The position numbers and the translations under genes were made by a program. 64,000 bases of DNA from positions 73,284,627 through 73,348,626 of the forward strand of contig NC_077223.1 of NCBI RefSeq assembly GCF_024763615.1, written 5' to 3'. This document shows, piece after piece, positions 10,161 to 44,819 of this stretch. Numbering within the stretch: the stretch's first letter is position 1; each line of letters begins with the position of its first letter. Origin of the DNA: Phlebotomus papatasi. Its lineage: Eukaryota > Arthropoda > Insecta > Diptera > Psychodidae. Below the pieces are notes generated by a model. The model was not told the origin of the DNA, did no database searches, and saw only the letters and a program-made list of their open reading frames with translations.

Positions 10161-10942
10161 AATAGCAATAGAAAAATTTTAGAGCTTACTGAGGTGGCTA
10201 AAAAGGAATATATAATAAAAAACGAGAAAAATACATAAAACATTTTACAAGTGTAAAAAAAATCATCTACAATTTTCGATCTTCGTTGTTAAGAGTCGTT
10301 GATTGTTTTTTTTTTCTTCATGTTTCAGTAATAATTTCATGTTTAACAATATAAATCATGCTTTTAACAAAACTTTATCATTCTTAATGTTTTACCATTT
10401 TTTACAATGCGCGAAGAAATCTTTTGAAATATAAACTTGTTTTTTTCTTTTTGTTCAATGTGATTCAAGCAACAAATTGGCACAGCCTTATAAGATATTT
10501 TTTCCTTGTAAAATTCTTTCAAGTTACAATTTCTTGTTCTATACAATTTTTAATTAATTTGATTTTAGGGCACAAATTTTCTACACATAATATAGAAAGT
10601 CAAAAAAAAGGCAAACATTTTCTCTTTCCTAAGTGAAAGAAATAATGCGCTACAAAATACTTTACACAATTTTACCAACACTTTCTTAATTTTTTGTTCT
10701 TTATAAACTTTATGCTTGAAAATTACTTGATTTTCCTCTATACATTTTGTTAGTTAAATTCCTTTACTGTTCAAATTCCTGCATTTTCTCGCTCGACAAA
10801 ACACAATAATTGCTTTTTTTCCGTGTCAAAATGTACGACATTGGGAGATAAATAGCATGAAAAGGGGGAGCGTAAAAAATCTCTGAGAGGGAGGGGGGGG
10901 CAAGGGGGTGAAGAAGTCGATGATGAAGTTTAATTATATAGT
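10161..10942 (-). other. Probable coronin 3' untranslated region
   Basis: This is the AT-rich sequence directly after the coronin stop codon. I see no strong AATAAA on the minus strand here, only weaker ATTAAA-like signals (for example near 10548), so the cleavage site is not fixed. Confidence 0.35.
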
Positions 10943-33235
<22,293 letters not shown>

Positions 33236-34260
33236 CTCCACTCTTCTTTGTCCCTCAAAAGCCTCCCCCGGACGCATTCAGGGACTCTAATTGAGATAAC
33301 ATCGGAAAGTCGGACACACCTTAAATGGTCACAATTTTCCGGCGTCTCGAGTTTCCCTCAAACTGATTATATTCCGCAGGAGAAAATCCGCGCGGCATTT
33401 TGTGATGGGAAAGTCCCACATTCATGCTCGATTTTGCATGTAAATCTTCTGTGATAATTAGTCTCGCTGAATTGCAGTCGAGAGGCCCCAAAATATCATG
33501 AGATATTCTACATTTCACCGCCCACAGAGATTTTATTTTAAGGTGAATATTAAACAATCAAAACATAACCTATTTTCGCGCAATTTTTTTTAATACTTGG
33601 GGGTAAACTCTACCACCCCAAGTAACACCCTAAACACCCTACCCAACCCCAAGTATCCTATGTACACAGAATTCCATCAAATGCCAAACTTTCTCACAGA
33701 TAAATACACAAAGTATTTCGGTGAAATAATCTCAACACGTCATTTACCTTTTCCTCTCACACCACTCTCAATTTCACTCAAAAGATTAATCGCTTTTTGC
33801 AAATGCACCACACGACACAATTGTCACGGAGAAAGGCACTTCACGTTGGACACTCTAATTGGACATCTAAGCCACAAACACATGCAATTTTGGATTTTAA
33901 TCCTTTAGAAAACTTAATTTATTAAATCGAACCAAATATGGGCTGTGCAGCCATGGAGTTTGTATCGTCTTGTCAGACTTGTCACGTCCACCCCACAGCT
34001 TCTTCTTAAAATAACCTAGTGCCATCTCTCGGGACACCCGAGTAGCAGGCGACTCAGCGACGCAATCCGTTATGTCGTTAAATTTGAATTACAACGACCA
34101 ACGGTTTTACAAATTATATATGAAATAAGCCCAAGAAGCATTTTCTTATTTGCACTGCCTGCCTAGAAAAATGTCCAAGTGACACGTTGTAGAATAATAT
34201 CTTAATCTTCATTTCGCTGCTCATTCACTTTACTCAAGACCACCCCCCTGTCAATGTCGT
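33236..34260. other. Intergenic region between coronin and plus-strand gene
   Basis: No coding exon is recognised. It separates the coronin 5' end from the plus-strand untranslated exon at about 34270, a head-to-head layout that could house shared regulatory DNA. Confidence 0.4.
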
Positions 34261-34269
34261 TATTTTAGC

Positions 34270-34602
34270 AAATTCTCTATAGAGAATTCAAAAATCGAGC
34301 GTGAGGGCGGCGCGAGCGGTTGCGCGAAGAACTAGTAGCGAACTACTAGCGAATCTGGCGGAAAAACAATCAAAACCTCTTCTGACAGTTCCCACGCGAA
34401 GCAATTTCCTCGAATTAACTTGCGCAGTTCTTGTGGAAAAATCGGGAAAATATTGAAGAAAGTCCCGTAAAACCCAGTGAAAAGGTGTGTAAAAACTCTT
34501 GAATATATTTCTTTGTGCTGCAAAGTGAGAAAAAATAGGTGTATTTGTGAAAAATTGCATCAACGGCGACCAGCGAAATTCTCTGGAGGTGTCATTCCAC
34601 AG
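34270..34602 (+). other. Candidate untranslated first exon, plus strand
   Basis: This is a GC-richer island containing GAGGGCGGCGCGAGCGG. It ends at TCCACAG followed by GTATTG, a usable donor. No ATG-led frame of note is present, so it would be 5' UTR. The terminal coding exon at 36900-37068 is a plausible partner. The open frame on the opposite strand has no family match I recognise. Confidence 0.35.
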
Positions 34603-35708
34603 GTATTGTGCCAATATGTTTTTTATTAATACGTGCTTACCCTAATGATTTGGCTCATAATACGTCAGATAAATAGGGCTTTTATTGGTATAAGAATTGT
34701 AAATGTACACAAAAAATATAGTGAGAGAGAACATGGGAAACTTGGTCAAATTTTGCGAAATCGGCAAAAAGTTTTTTGTGCCCAGAGACGAATTAGGGGT
34801 CGCAAGAAGTCTGTTGTATTTTTTAATAGTGATAAACTTTCCTTAATTCATTTTGTGACATTCTTCATTTGTTTCTATTCAGCTTACGTGTAACTTCGAT
34901 TTAGTCGGGAGCGTGGGGGGGGGCAAGCAATTCAATTCAAACCCTCGTTAATCAATTTTTTTTCTTTTGCCACTTAAATTACAAATTTATTCATAAACCT
35001 TATACGTGAGTTTGTAACATTCAAAATATTAGAAGAGCAAGATTAAAAATCATTTACAGAAATCTGCTTCACAAATAATTAAAGTGTTGTTTTTAGTGAT
35101 TAGAGAAAAACTACTGGACTAAGATATTAAAAAAATTAAATAATATTAATTCGCCTCAATGTGGATCAAATTAATTAACTCAAAATTAAATTTTTTAGTT
35201 TTTCATATATAACAAAAAACATCGATCGACAAAAACATTTTTTCTAAATGTTTTTAGTTCACATTCACTGAAGAGTTTTTATAGTATTTCAAATGGTTTT
35301 GTAAGCAACTCGATCGATCAATTAGTTTTTTTTTTCTTTTGAGCTTTTCTAGGGCCATACTGAGTTTCTCAGAAGCGTAATTTTGAAAAAATATATAGAT
35401 ATTACTTTAAAATTTGTGATGTACAATTCTAAAGGAAACTATTATCAGTAAGGCCAATAAAATATCGATTTTTGAGCCCTCTCAATCAGGATCTCATCTT
35501 TAAGTTTATATATAACGAAGAGTTTTAGTTTTAAAACAAGACTGCTAATTCTTTTGTGAGATAAGTAAGTTTTTAGAAACATTTCGCTTTTACTGAAATT
35601 TATTTCTTAAAAATCAATGTTATTGATATTTGTCAAAAATAGACCGTTTGAGTACTTTTTTATATATCCATTCATTTAAAGTGGTAAATTTCTAAATATA
35701 TATTTAGT

Positions 35709-35740
35709 AATAGGTGTGATTCCTTCTAATCACACCTATT
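35709..35740. repeat. Perfect short hairpin
   Basis: AATAGGTGTGATT, six bases (CCTTCT), then AATCACACCTATT: a 13-bp perfect stem followed by a T-rich run. It may be the residue of a tiny inverted-repeat element; no function is inferred. Confidence 0.6.
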
Positions 35741-36899
35741 TTTTATTACAAGAAATAAAAACAATTCGGGTTAAAGAAACTATAAAGAAAAAGGCCGGAT
35801 TTTTACAAGTTTTTGATTTTTTTTTTTTGAAAATTTTCTCTTAGATCTCAGATGCGAGAAGTGTAAGCAAGTCGCCTGAAGCTCTCAGCTTCACTTTTGA
35901 ACAAAAATAAAGCTATATGCAGCCTCGACGTCTGGCCAGAAGATATTATTTAGGAAAGTGACTCTAAAGTGAAGCCCTCGAAGTACAAGCGTTAAAATTT
36001 TCGGTCCTGCTTTTTTAAATAATTACTATCAATCGTCACAGAAGATATAATTTTTACTCCATAATCTTCTCAAATTCATACAATATATATTTAGGTTTGT
36101 TTCCGAAAACTATCCACTCAACATGATTGCTTTGTCTCTTTTAAGAATTCCCGAATATAGAAATAGTAGGTGAGATTGTTAAGAACCTCAATTAGACACA
36201 CCTTTTTCGAACTCCACAGAGAGAAAAGTAAAAACCTGTCCCGCGGGCCATTTTTTCAGACGATTTCCAAGATCAAAGGTCTAAATGGCTCCAGAGAGCA
36301 TATTTCCCAACCAAAGGGGTTCATGTGAGGGCTCGTTGAAAGTCTTTCAATTTCTGACAAAAAAAACCGGTATCAATTGGTTACATATCGGTAGTACGTA
36401 AACCGGTTATGAACCAATAACTCAATAATAACCAATACCCACCAATAACCAATAATACAATTTTATTCGAAATTGTATTGTGTCTCTGTAATTTTTTTTT
36501 GGGCGACTCTAGGTGCATAATAAATCGGTTGGTTGTAAACTGGTAAATGATCTCAAAGTACTTTTGAGGAATTAGAATCTTAGTCACAAGTTCGAGCTTT
36601 TCAGCATTGGAAACTTTGCCACTTTTCTAAAAAGCATTTGGCTTGGAAGTGGTTTTTCTTCTCTCTCAATTATGTCTGGCTTATTTCCAATGCAGCTTTA
36701 ACAATGACATTGTTGTTTAGTCCTGGAAGCTGGAATAAACGCTAAGACGGCGATGGACGCATGGGAAGGGTAGTAAAAAGACGAAATGAGATGAAATTAA
36801 ATTGACTTGAATTTAAAAAAAAAATAAATTGAAAATTGGATAATTCATTATTTTTGGATACTGATTGGAAAATTATTGTAAACAATCTTAAGTTTCCAG

Positions 36900-37068
36900 G
36901 TATGAAACCGCAGCAAAAATTGCTACGGGTCCACACCAGAACATGCTAGAGTACCCTTCATCGCTAATCTCCGGAAGTGAACCCCCATTGCCCATTCAAA
37001 AAGAGCCACGAATCTGGCGTCCTCCCCACTTCACTGGTGAAGACCGACTGAGCGATATCGTCACTTGA
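36900..37068 (+). CDS. Probable terminal coding exon of an unidentified gene
   Basis: After the acceptor AAGTTTCCAG an open frame of 55 residues runs to TGA. It contains YETAAKIATGPHQNMLEYP, the proline-rich PLPIQKEPRIWRPPHF block and the end GEDRLSDIVT. Residue mix and GC content are unlike the surrounding AT-rich DNA. The first codon is split (phase 1), so at least one upstream coding exon is required; I did not find it between 34603 and 36890. The proline/charged tail suggests a cytosolic C-terminus. I do not recognise the family. Confidence 0.5.
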
Positions 37069-40000
37069 AGTTAGCTGTGGTTACAACACCTCTCAAAGTT
37101 ACACCCCAACTGGACAATGATTGGTACTGTTGGCTTAGAAGAGTCTTTGTCGAGACGGGCTTTCTCCCCAACTCCTCTAGGCTCAACAGTCCTACTACAA
37201 TACATTGGTACCACATCTTTTGATGGAAAGCAATACGCACCACTAATTAAGTGTGATCGTTTCTTTCCTCAGATGTCACGATGAACAGCATCTTTTTATT
37301 TCAAGTGGTAACAGACCATCAGAATGGATTGTATGCAATATCATACGGTATAAGAGATCCTGGTAAAAGGCATATGAATATATCATTTGTGTTTTGCTGA
37401 TTTGTGTTATAGAAACAAATTCTATTAGATGGACTTAAGCTTGAAAGGCATTCAATTGTTCAGAATAATTATAAAAAGCAATGTATTTATTAAAATCTAT
37501 TTTTAAAATAAATTTACTGTCTATTAGAAAGTCTCTTTTATACCCTACTCAAACCTAATTTTCAAGTTTTTGACAAAATATTTAAATTCTGTGTCATGCT
37601 GGATCCACATAATGATTCGTGCTTCAGATTCGCCTAGGTTTTTGCAATTTGACAAAACTTCTGGGTAAATGTAAGTATTTTGATAAACAAACAAACTATG
37701 ATTCTATCTATCGATTATAATATCACTGATTTTGTACTTCGTTAGCATTACAGTAAACGTAACACTTCATGCTGATATTTAAACTTTGGTTAAAAAGCAA
37801 TGCCCTATTTTTGTAATTTCATATGCGTTCCATAATAATTTATCGCCACTTTAACCCTCTAACTGGTAAAACCTCTCGAGACGATCTTCACAAAAATCAC
37901 ATTTACTGCGATTACAATTTATTTAAAAGTGCTATAATGTCCTCGGTATACTAACATCTTTTGAAAGTTTGATCTCATTTTGACTTCGTTTAGTTGCTAT
38001 CCCCAGTTTTGTGTGACACGTCAGAGAAAAGCAACAAAAAATATTTGTACAGAACAAACTCATTTCTAATTCCAAGAAAAATACCGGTTTAAAGTTATCT
38101 GAGTAAAATAAATTTATTTTTTACTTAACTCTTTCCGAACCACAACATATCCAGCGAACGAATTTCAGTAAAACTCACTTTATTGTAAGTCTTAGTGATC
38201 AAATATGATACTTTTGTAGAGAAAGAATTTTGTCCGCCTCTGGGAAATTGGAAAACTCATGGGTACTCTCGTCCCCAAAAGAGCGAAAAGGAGACAAACT
38301 TCAATTTTCCAAAAGCCAATAATATCAATTTTGTGAATTGTTTTTGCGTGTTAAATGACTCCTTTACAATGTTGATCACTAAAACAAGAAGAATTATTGA
38401 CCAGTATCTTGTGGGATGTCCAGGAAGTGGTCAAGAAGACACCAAGTTTCTGCTTGCCAACAGATTCCTCAAAATATTTCACATAATAACACTTTAAAAC
38501 ACATTTCCTTCAACACGAAGTTATTGTAGACATATTAAGCTTTCTCAAGAGCCAAAAAAACACTTCTTGGACAAACAGAATTCACCAAAATCCGGAAGAA
38601 TAGGAGAAACTTCCCCGAAAGCAATCTGCCTCGCTGCCAAATGTCAAAATTATCAGCCATATTGGCAAAAAAGTAGTTCCCGCTTGGAATTTTGATAAAA
38701 GGTTGGTGTCAAAAAGCAAATGGCAGGCATTGGCGGGATAACCTTACATTTGACCTCTAGAGTTTTGTGGACGAGAGTACCCATAAAGTTTGAACAAGTT
38801 TTTTGAAAATTTAAGAAAGAAATATTTTTCGAATTTATGCAATCTGTAATTGCTAGTTATCATACTTATTGGCCCCGAGAGGTTTTTCCTTATTCTGGTC
38901 TAGAAATATCAAAAAAGTCACAATATCTGCAAGGAAGCAGAAAATCGAAAATTCACGATTTTTGACCAAAAATATCTAAGCTCAGGAGTTAATTAGGATC
39001 CTGCAAAAAATATCCTAGATTTGGACATCTTTATAGTTTGTAATTATCCAGAAGAATCAGATTTTTATCGATTCTAGATAGTCTAAAAAAATTGTTGCTT
39101 CCATGGGTACCCATAGTCCCGAAGGAGACGAAAGAGTTAAAGATATGTCATTCTACATTGTATATTTTATTTGAAAAATTTTGAAAAAAGTAAAAATGTG
39201 AATTTTAAAAGCAAAAAGTTTCATTTTTTTTAAAATATTTTCTCACCTAGCGTCTAAACTAAAAGAGATAATAAAGAATGGATGATTTTTTTTACTTTAT
39301 TGGCTCATAAATATCCTAGAAAACATTTCCTTACAACTTTTTTTCGCATATTAAAGATAACACTGTTAGAGGGTTAATAATCCTAAACGAAACAAAGAAA
39401 GTGGGAAAATATTCCTAGCAAAATGGAGTCATTTTAGGTTATATTCTAACATAATTCTAATAAACTAAAAACACTGAGTAAAAAAAATTAAGTAAAATTA
39501 AATACAAAAATATTTTACCCCTAATTACAACTCTGTTAAAGCGCCATCTCTGATGAATAAGGGGGTACCTTACAGGTACTTAAAAAATAACGAAAATATT
39601 TGAAATAAGATTAAAGAAGAACTCACACTGAAACTTCTAAGTCTCGGGGGGGTGCTCAAGACACTGGCAAGTTGACTTTCCTACACGGAGATAATTTTAA
39701 GCCAACTCATAAATTGATCTCGGACTCAGATCATAGTGCTCTGAAGGAAAATGTATTTAACAAGAAATCTAATATTTCTATTCCTCAATACAGTATCCTA
39801 TCTTATAATACGAAATAATAAAAAATCTTACACAAATTTAAGTGGAAGTATGAGAAAGTGGCTTGAACTCCACCGGCCACTTACCAGGGGCTTGATTTTA
39901 CTGTTAAAACTCAAAGAGAAAGCAGTTATATAATCCACTTTTTTCAATTTGCCTCCGGCCTGGAGCATAAACAGTAATAGATATCGACTTCCGGTCTTCG

Positions 40001-41550
40001 GTGACCCTCCATAAATGAACATTATCTTCAGACGATTTTTCCTTTTCCACTCTCCTCCTCCTTTTTTTTTCAAAATCATGTTTTTAATATATTTTGAAAA
40101 TAGCTCCTAGATTTTTTTCATTTTAAAATGTGTTTTGGAGGTAGCCAAGATGAATGTTACGTCCATAGGCACGTTATCGAATTTTCTAAGATCAAAGTTA
40201 AATCACATTGGAGGGCCTATTTTTCAACCGATTTGTTTAAATTTTGATTTTTTTTTCGAAAAATCTTGAAATTTCCAACCCAGCTACATAGGACTTAATC
40301 GGAAAAAAATCGGTAAAGTGCTCGTAATTGATGTATCTTTCTCGAATATTTTGATTTGCCATTAAAAGGAATATCATGCATTGAAGGGACTTACTTAGAG
40401 ACTTCTAAAAGCATTTTATATTAAAACTTTGGATTTAAGCCTTTTATAGGTCAGTTACTTATAAGAGAACTGAAGTAAATTTAAGGTCTTCGGTTTATAT
40501 TTTAGTAAACTATACAAAGTACCTTTAATTAAATATTGAAGCTTAAATTAAGCAAGGGCATCAACGTATATATGTGATAGAATTGCAATTAAACAGCTTC
40601 TTTATTTCACAAACCTTCTTGAAAGATTAATAAAGCGTAACTGAGAATAATTTAAATAAAAAAACTTAGCCCAAATGGCACTGAAGCTGTAGACTGCAGG
40701 AGCACGAGGTTATATGATTAAGACGTTGTTTGATTATCTTTAATACAACGTTTCTGCTATGTAGAAAATATATTAATTTTAATTAATTTTTAGAAAATAT
40801 TTTAATTGAATTCTAAACTCTATTTATAGAATTATGACTTAAAATTCACTGTAGAATAACTACAATTTCACTAATATTGTGACAACAATCAAAATGAAGG
40901 TAAGTTTTATGTTAAAGTGTCGACATTACGATGACTATTAATTATGACAGCTTTCGATACCTGGGTGATAGCTGTCAAACATTCAAACGGTTGAATTAAA
41001 AGGTTATTTTAGCTGTTTATTTTATGAAAGTTTCTTAATAGAATTGATACGTAATAATGATACAAAAATTAAACGTAAACAGAGACCTACTTCTTTATCA
41101 AAATGTTTAAATGTAATTTTGTCTGCAATTATTCGGATATCAAAGAGCTGAGTACATCAAAATAAAATACTGTGAGACTCCCCTCAATTGGGGATTTTGG
41201 GCGAACTGTTTTCTGAGTTACCGAGAAATTCGGACGTGAAACAATTTGAAATCCGACGAAATTCATCTATATAACCCATATTAAATTGACATGCTCAGAA
41301 TCGTAATGCATCTCATTAAAAAAAACTCTCAATGTTGAAGAATTGCAATAAAACTAAGAGTTTTAGCAAATTTTAGTATATATACTTCAAATACACAACT
41401 TTGACTACAAATAAAAATTGTCAATAAGAAAATGCTAGTTGGGTATTTCCTCTTCGATTGTGTTTATTCCTTGTTTTTTTTTACGCATTTTAGAGCAACT
41501 AACACAAGCATGACTAACACAAGACTTACTAAAATTTACGTCATGAGAAC
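37069..41550. other. Long gene-free stretch
   Basis: The first few hundred bases could be 3' UTR of the preceding exon; AATAAA occurs near 37507. Beyond that I see no exon, RNA gene or clear inverted repeat. Confidence 0.4.
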
Positions 41551-41755
41551 TACACAGTAAAAAAATTTACAACCACTACGATTGGTAATTTTTGCACGAG
41601 TGCTATGGTTGTAAATTTTGTGTACTGGAAATGTTGTGTATTGGCAAAGTTGTGTATTTTCAATTTTATAAAATGGCTTCCTGTCTATAATTTTGATTGT
41701 AGAGCAATTTTGTTCGGTTTATTTGTATTATCTGTGATATGTCTCGGTATTAAAC

Positions 41756-43120
41756 TAAGAAAAAAAAAGAAAAAAAGAATAAAAAAAGGAAAAAAAATAA
41801 GAGAGTGTCTGAGACTTGAATCCATAATCTTTGCGTTGATGGTCTCGTGTTTTCTGCCTGCGCTACCAACTTGTTTACTTCTCTTCAGCAAATGGCCAAG
41901 AGTTGCATCGTCAATTTTTCTAATTTACATGATGCTTCCTCTGTTTTCTGTTATTACATAATTATTCCTCATTTTTCACGACTGAGGCACATTTTAAGAA
42001 TCCAATGAATGATTCCAGAAGACAATTAGGCAGTTAAAAATGCAAAATCTGTCGGAAATCTTAGAAAAATTGCAATAGTAAACAATGAAATTTTGACAGT
42101 TCTCACACAAATTTTCCCATACACAAATTTCCTTACACAATACATAATTTTACTAGCGTTATGTTAGTATCGTACCACCACTATGATAGTAATTTTACAA
42201 TTTACAACCATAATGCTTGTGAATTTACACAATTTTTCCCATACACAACTTTATTTCTCACACAATTTTTTACTGTGTAAGAAAAAAAAGAAAAAAAGAA
42301 TAAAAAAAGGAAAAAAAAATAAGAGAGAGTCTGAGACTTGAACCCATAATCTTTGCGTTGATGGTCTCGTGTTTTCTGCCTGCGCTACCGACTTGCTTAC
42401 TTCTCTTCAGCAAATGGCCAAGAGTTGCATCGTCAATTTTTCTAATTTACATGATGCTTCCTCTGTTTTCTGTTATTACATAATTATTCCTCATTTTTCA
42501 CGACTGAGGCACATTTTAAGAATCCAATGAATGATTCCAGAAGACAATTAGGCAGTTAAAAATGCAAAATCTATCTGAAATCTTAGAAAAATTGCAATAG
42601 TAAACAATGGAATTTTGGCAGTTCTCACACAAATTTTCCAATACAGTGCTGTCTCTATATGCACAGTTTGGGTACTTTTTTTGACAGTTCTCTCTCTGAA
42701 TATGCACAACTTTTTTTGAAATTCTCAACGGTTTTTTTCTTTTTTTTTAATAAATTATCATTTTTTTATTGTTCTAGAATTTCCCGTGTTATTTTAAATA
42801 TAATATGAGACAGAAAAAATAAAATTAAGAAAATTAAAAACAAGAAAAACTAGTTACAAAGAAAATAATTTTCTTTATTACTTTTCCAAAATGTAAACAA
42901 ATTGATTTTGAATGCAACCGACACAAAAGCTGTGCATATAGAGAGTGTGCATATAGAGAGACAGTACTGTACACAAATTTCCTTACACAATACATAATTT
43001 TACTAGCATTATGTTAGTATCGTACCACCACTATGATAGTAATTTTACAATTTACAACCTTGTGAATTTACACAACTTTTCAAATACACAACTTTATTTC
43101 TCACACAACTTTTTACTGTG
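41756..43120. repeat. 520-bp tandem duplication
   Basis: Unit 1 is 41756-42277; unit 2 is 42278-43120 with one insertion. They differ by scattered substitutions (for example ACTTGAATCC versus ACTTGAACCC, and CCAACTTGTTT versus CCGACTTGCTT), a divergence of a few percent by eye. Confidence 0.85.
42644..42969. mobile_element. pogo-like MITE with proven TA target duplication
   Basis: CAGTGCTGTCTCTATATGCACA at the left and TATAGAGAGACAGTACTG at the right, with TA on each side. The undisturbed sister unit reads CCCATACACAAATTTCC where this copy reads CCAATA, element, TACACAAATTTCC. Insertion at a TA and its duplication are therefore seen directly. Length 326 bp. Confidence 0.9.
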
Positions 43121-43129
43121 TAGTTTTTG

Positions 43130-43483
43130 CTACTTGGGATGGTAATTAAGGTAATTAATTAACCCGGCCTTTTCTTAATCATTGTGGTATGGTTGGTTTT
43201 AGAATATTCTTTAATTCTAAAGGGCAGCTATTTTACTTCTTGGGTTAGGTTCATAATATACATAGTGCCTAATTTTGTTATTTAGTGATACAGTTCTAAA
43301 ACTTTTGTTAAAGTTAATTTATGATAAAATTCTAAAAATAAAAATTTAATTGATTGGTGTTTTTTTTTAAGTTAGACCCAACATAGCTTGCTTTACATTT
43401 CTAAACAACTTCTTGAAAGAAATAAGAGAATGAGTACTAATTTTGAAATTTAAATAATACTGCTAATACTGCTAATACTAATA
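43130..43483. other. AT-rich gene-free stretch before the LINE
   Basis: No feature is recognised except a short CTAATACTG microsatellite at about 43460-43485, immediately before the LINE fragment. Confidence 0.4.
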
Positions 43484-44536
43484 CTGCTTGATTTCTCTAA
43501 GGCTTTCGACAGTATCAATCACGATCTCCTTCTTCATAAATTGCAGCATTTTTTCTATTTTTCTAATTCTAGTCTGAAGTTAATTCGATCCTATCTTGTT
43601 GGCAGAACGCAATCTGTGAAATTGGGTGACATAACCTCACCATCTTTGCCTCTTACGAAAGGAATCGGGCAGGGATCTATTCTTGGACCTTTATTCTTCT
43701 CCTTATACATTAATGATCTCGCTAGCAGTCTCAGTGGCAGTCATTATCACTTTTATGCAGACGACTTGCAATTGTACTGCTTTGGCAATTACAATGCACC
43801 GGACGCCTGTTTTCTTAAGGCTAACTCTCTTCTTGATGTGGTTTCACGTTGGTCCAATGCTAATGAGTTGCTGCTCAATCCGAAAAAGTCACAGGCATTA
43901 GTCATTTCTAATGGGAAATCCCGTCCTTCTCCCATCCCTCTTAATCTCAATGGTGAGATTATTCCCTACGTCCAAAAAGCTAAGAATCTTGGAGTTATTT
44001 TCAACGACTTTTTAGCTTGGGACGATCATGTCTCTTACATAAGTAAGAGAGTGAACTTCTCCCTTTACACGTTTAGAAGACATCAATGCTTTATCCCTCA
44101 GGCTGTTCGACTTCTACTTGTCCGTGCCCTGCTCCTTCCCCTCTTTTCCTATGGTGCTGAGCTCTTTTTCTCTTGCGACAAAGCATCTCTGCATCGCTTG
44201 TCTGTCACATTTAACAATTGTGTCAGATTCATTTTCTCACTTCGTCCTTATGACCATGTTTCCCGCTACTGTGAGCAAGTCCTTGGACAAACCCTTCCGC
44301 ACTTCCTGCAGTCACGGGCAGTCGAATTCTTGTGCCGCGTGCTAAAATCTCGTCAGCCTGACTATTTGTCGGAGCTTCTGCAGCCTGGCTCGTCCACTAG
44401 GTCTTCTTGTCTCGTCGTGCCAAGGTCGGGGAGTCGCGTGCTTCACAGCTCACTCTTTGTCTTGGGAGTGACTCTTTGGAATGAGTTACCCAGAGAGAAG
44501 AGGCAGCGGCTTATTCGAGCCTTTTTAACGTCTTGA
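43484..44536 (+). pseudogene. LINE reverse transcriptase fragment
   Basis: An open frame of 350 codons with no start of its own. It enters at LLDFSKAFDSINHDLL (RT motif A), then has GIGQGSILGPLFFSLYINDL and the catalytic FYADDLQLY (YADD codons at 43754-43765). The C-terminal end is TLWNELPREKRQ, as in many LINE ORF2 proteins. The endonuclease and the N-terminal half of RT are missing, so it cannot act alone. The retained part is uninterrupted, implying a fairly recent insertion. Confidence 0.9.
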
Positions 44537-44815
44537 ACTTTTTTTTGTTGTTTTCTTTCTTTTCTCTTTTCAAATGCGCAATTATTGTAACGCGTACCCT
44601 GCACACTTAATGTGTTGCTCCTGGCTTACACAACCTGTGAAAGAGCTTTTCCACCGTTTTGCTCTGGAGGTTGGTCACCAACGCTAAGACGGCGGTGGAC
44701 GCTTATTGTTACTCTCTTTTTCTTAAACTACCACTCTTTGCTTTCAAGAGATTTGTGTCTCAAAAGTCAAATGTATGTATAAATAAATAAATAAATAAAT
44801 AAAATAAATAAAATT
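43484..44815 (+). mobile_element. 5'-truncated non-LTR retrotransposon (LINE)
   Basis: The fragment begins inside the reverse transcriptase domain, keeps the entire remainder of the ORF, a 3' UTR of about 240 bp and an (AAAT)n tail at 44776-44815. 5' truncation and a 3' simple-repeat tail are typical of target-primed insertion. I do not see a convincing target-site duplication. Tail type suggests an I- or R1-related clade, but this is weak. Confidence 0.85.
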
Positions 44816-44819
44816 AGGA

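Larger units (their letters stand above)
41553..43120. mobile_element. TA-flanked composite element with internal tandem duplication
   Basis: CACAGTAAAAAAATTTAC at the left and CTTTTTACTGTG at the right are inverted ends between TA dinucleotides. Inside, about 520 bp is present twice in tandem (41756-42277 and 42278-43120). The second unit is interrupted by a 326-bp MITE. The first unit also ends in TTTTTACTGTG. Both units carry a tRNA-like segment. No transposase frame remains. Confidence 0.65.

Noticed and set aside
34288..34614. 108-codon minus-strand frame
   Set aside because: It covers a GC-rich island better explained as a plus-strand untranslated exon. The residues show no domain, and stops are simply rare in GC-rich sequence.
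41605..41961. 118-codon plus-strand frame with hydrophobic stretches
   Set aside because: It crosses the start of the tandem duplication and a poly-AAG run; hydrophobicity comes from T-rich DNA. The second unit does not keep the frame intact.
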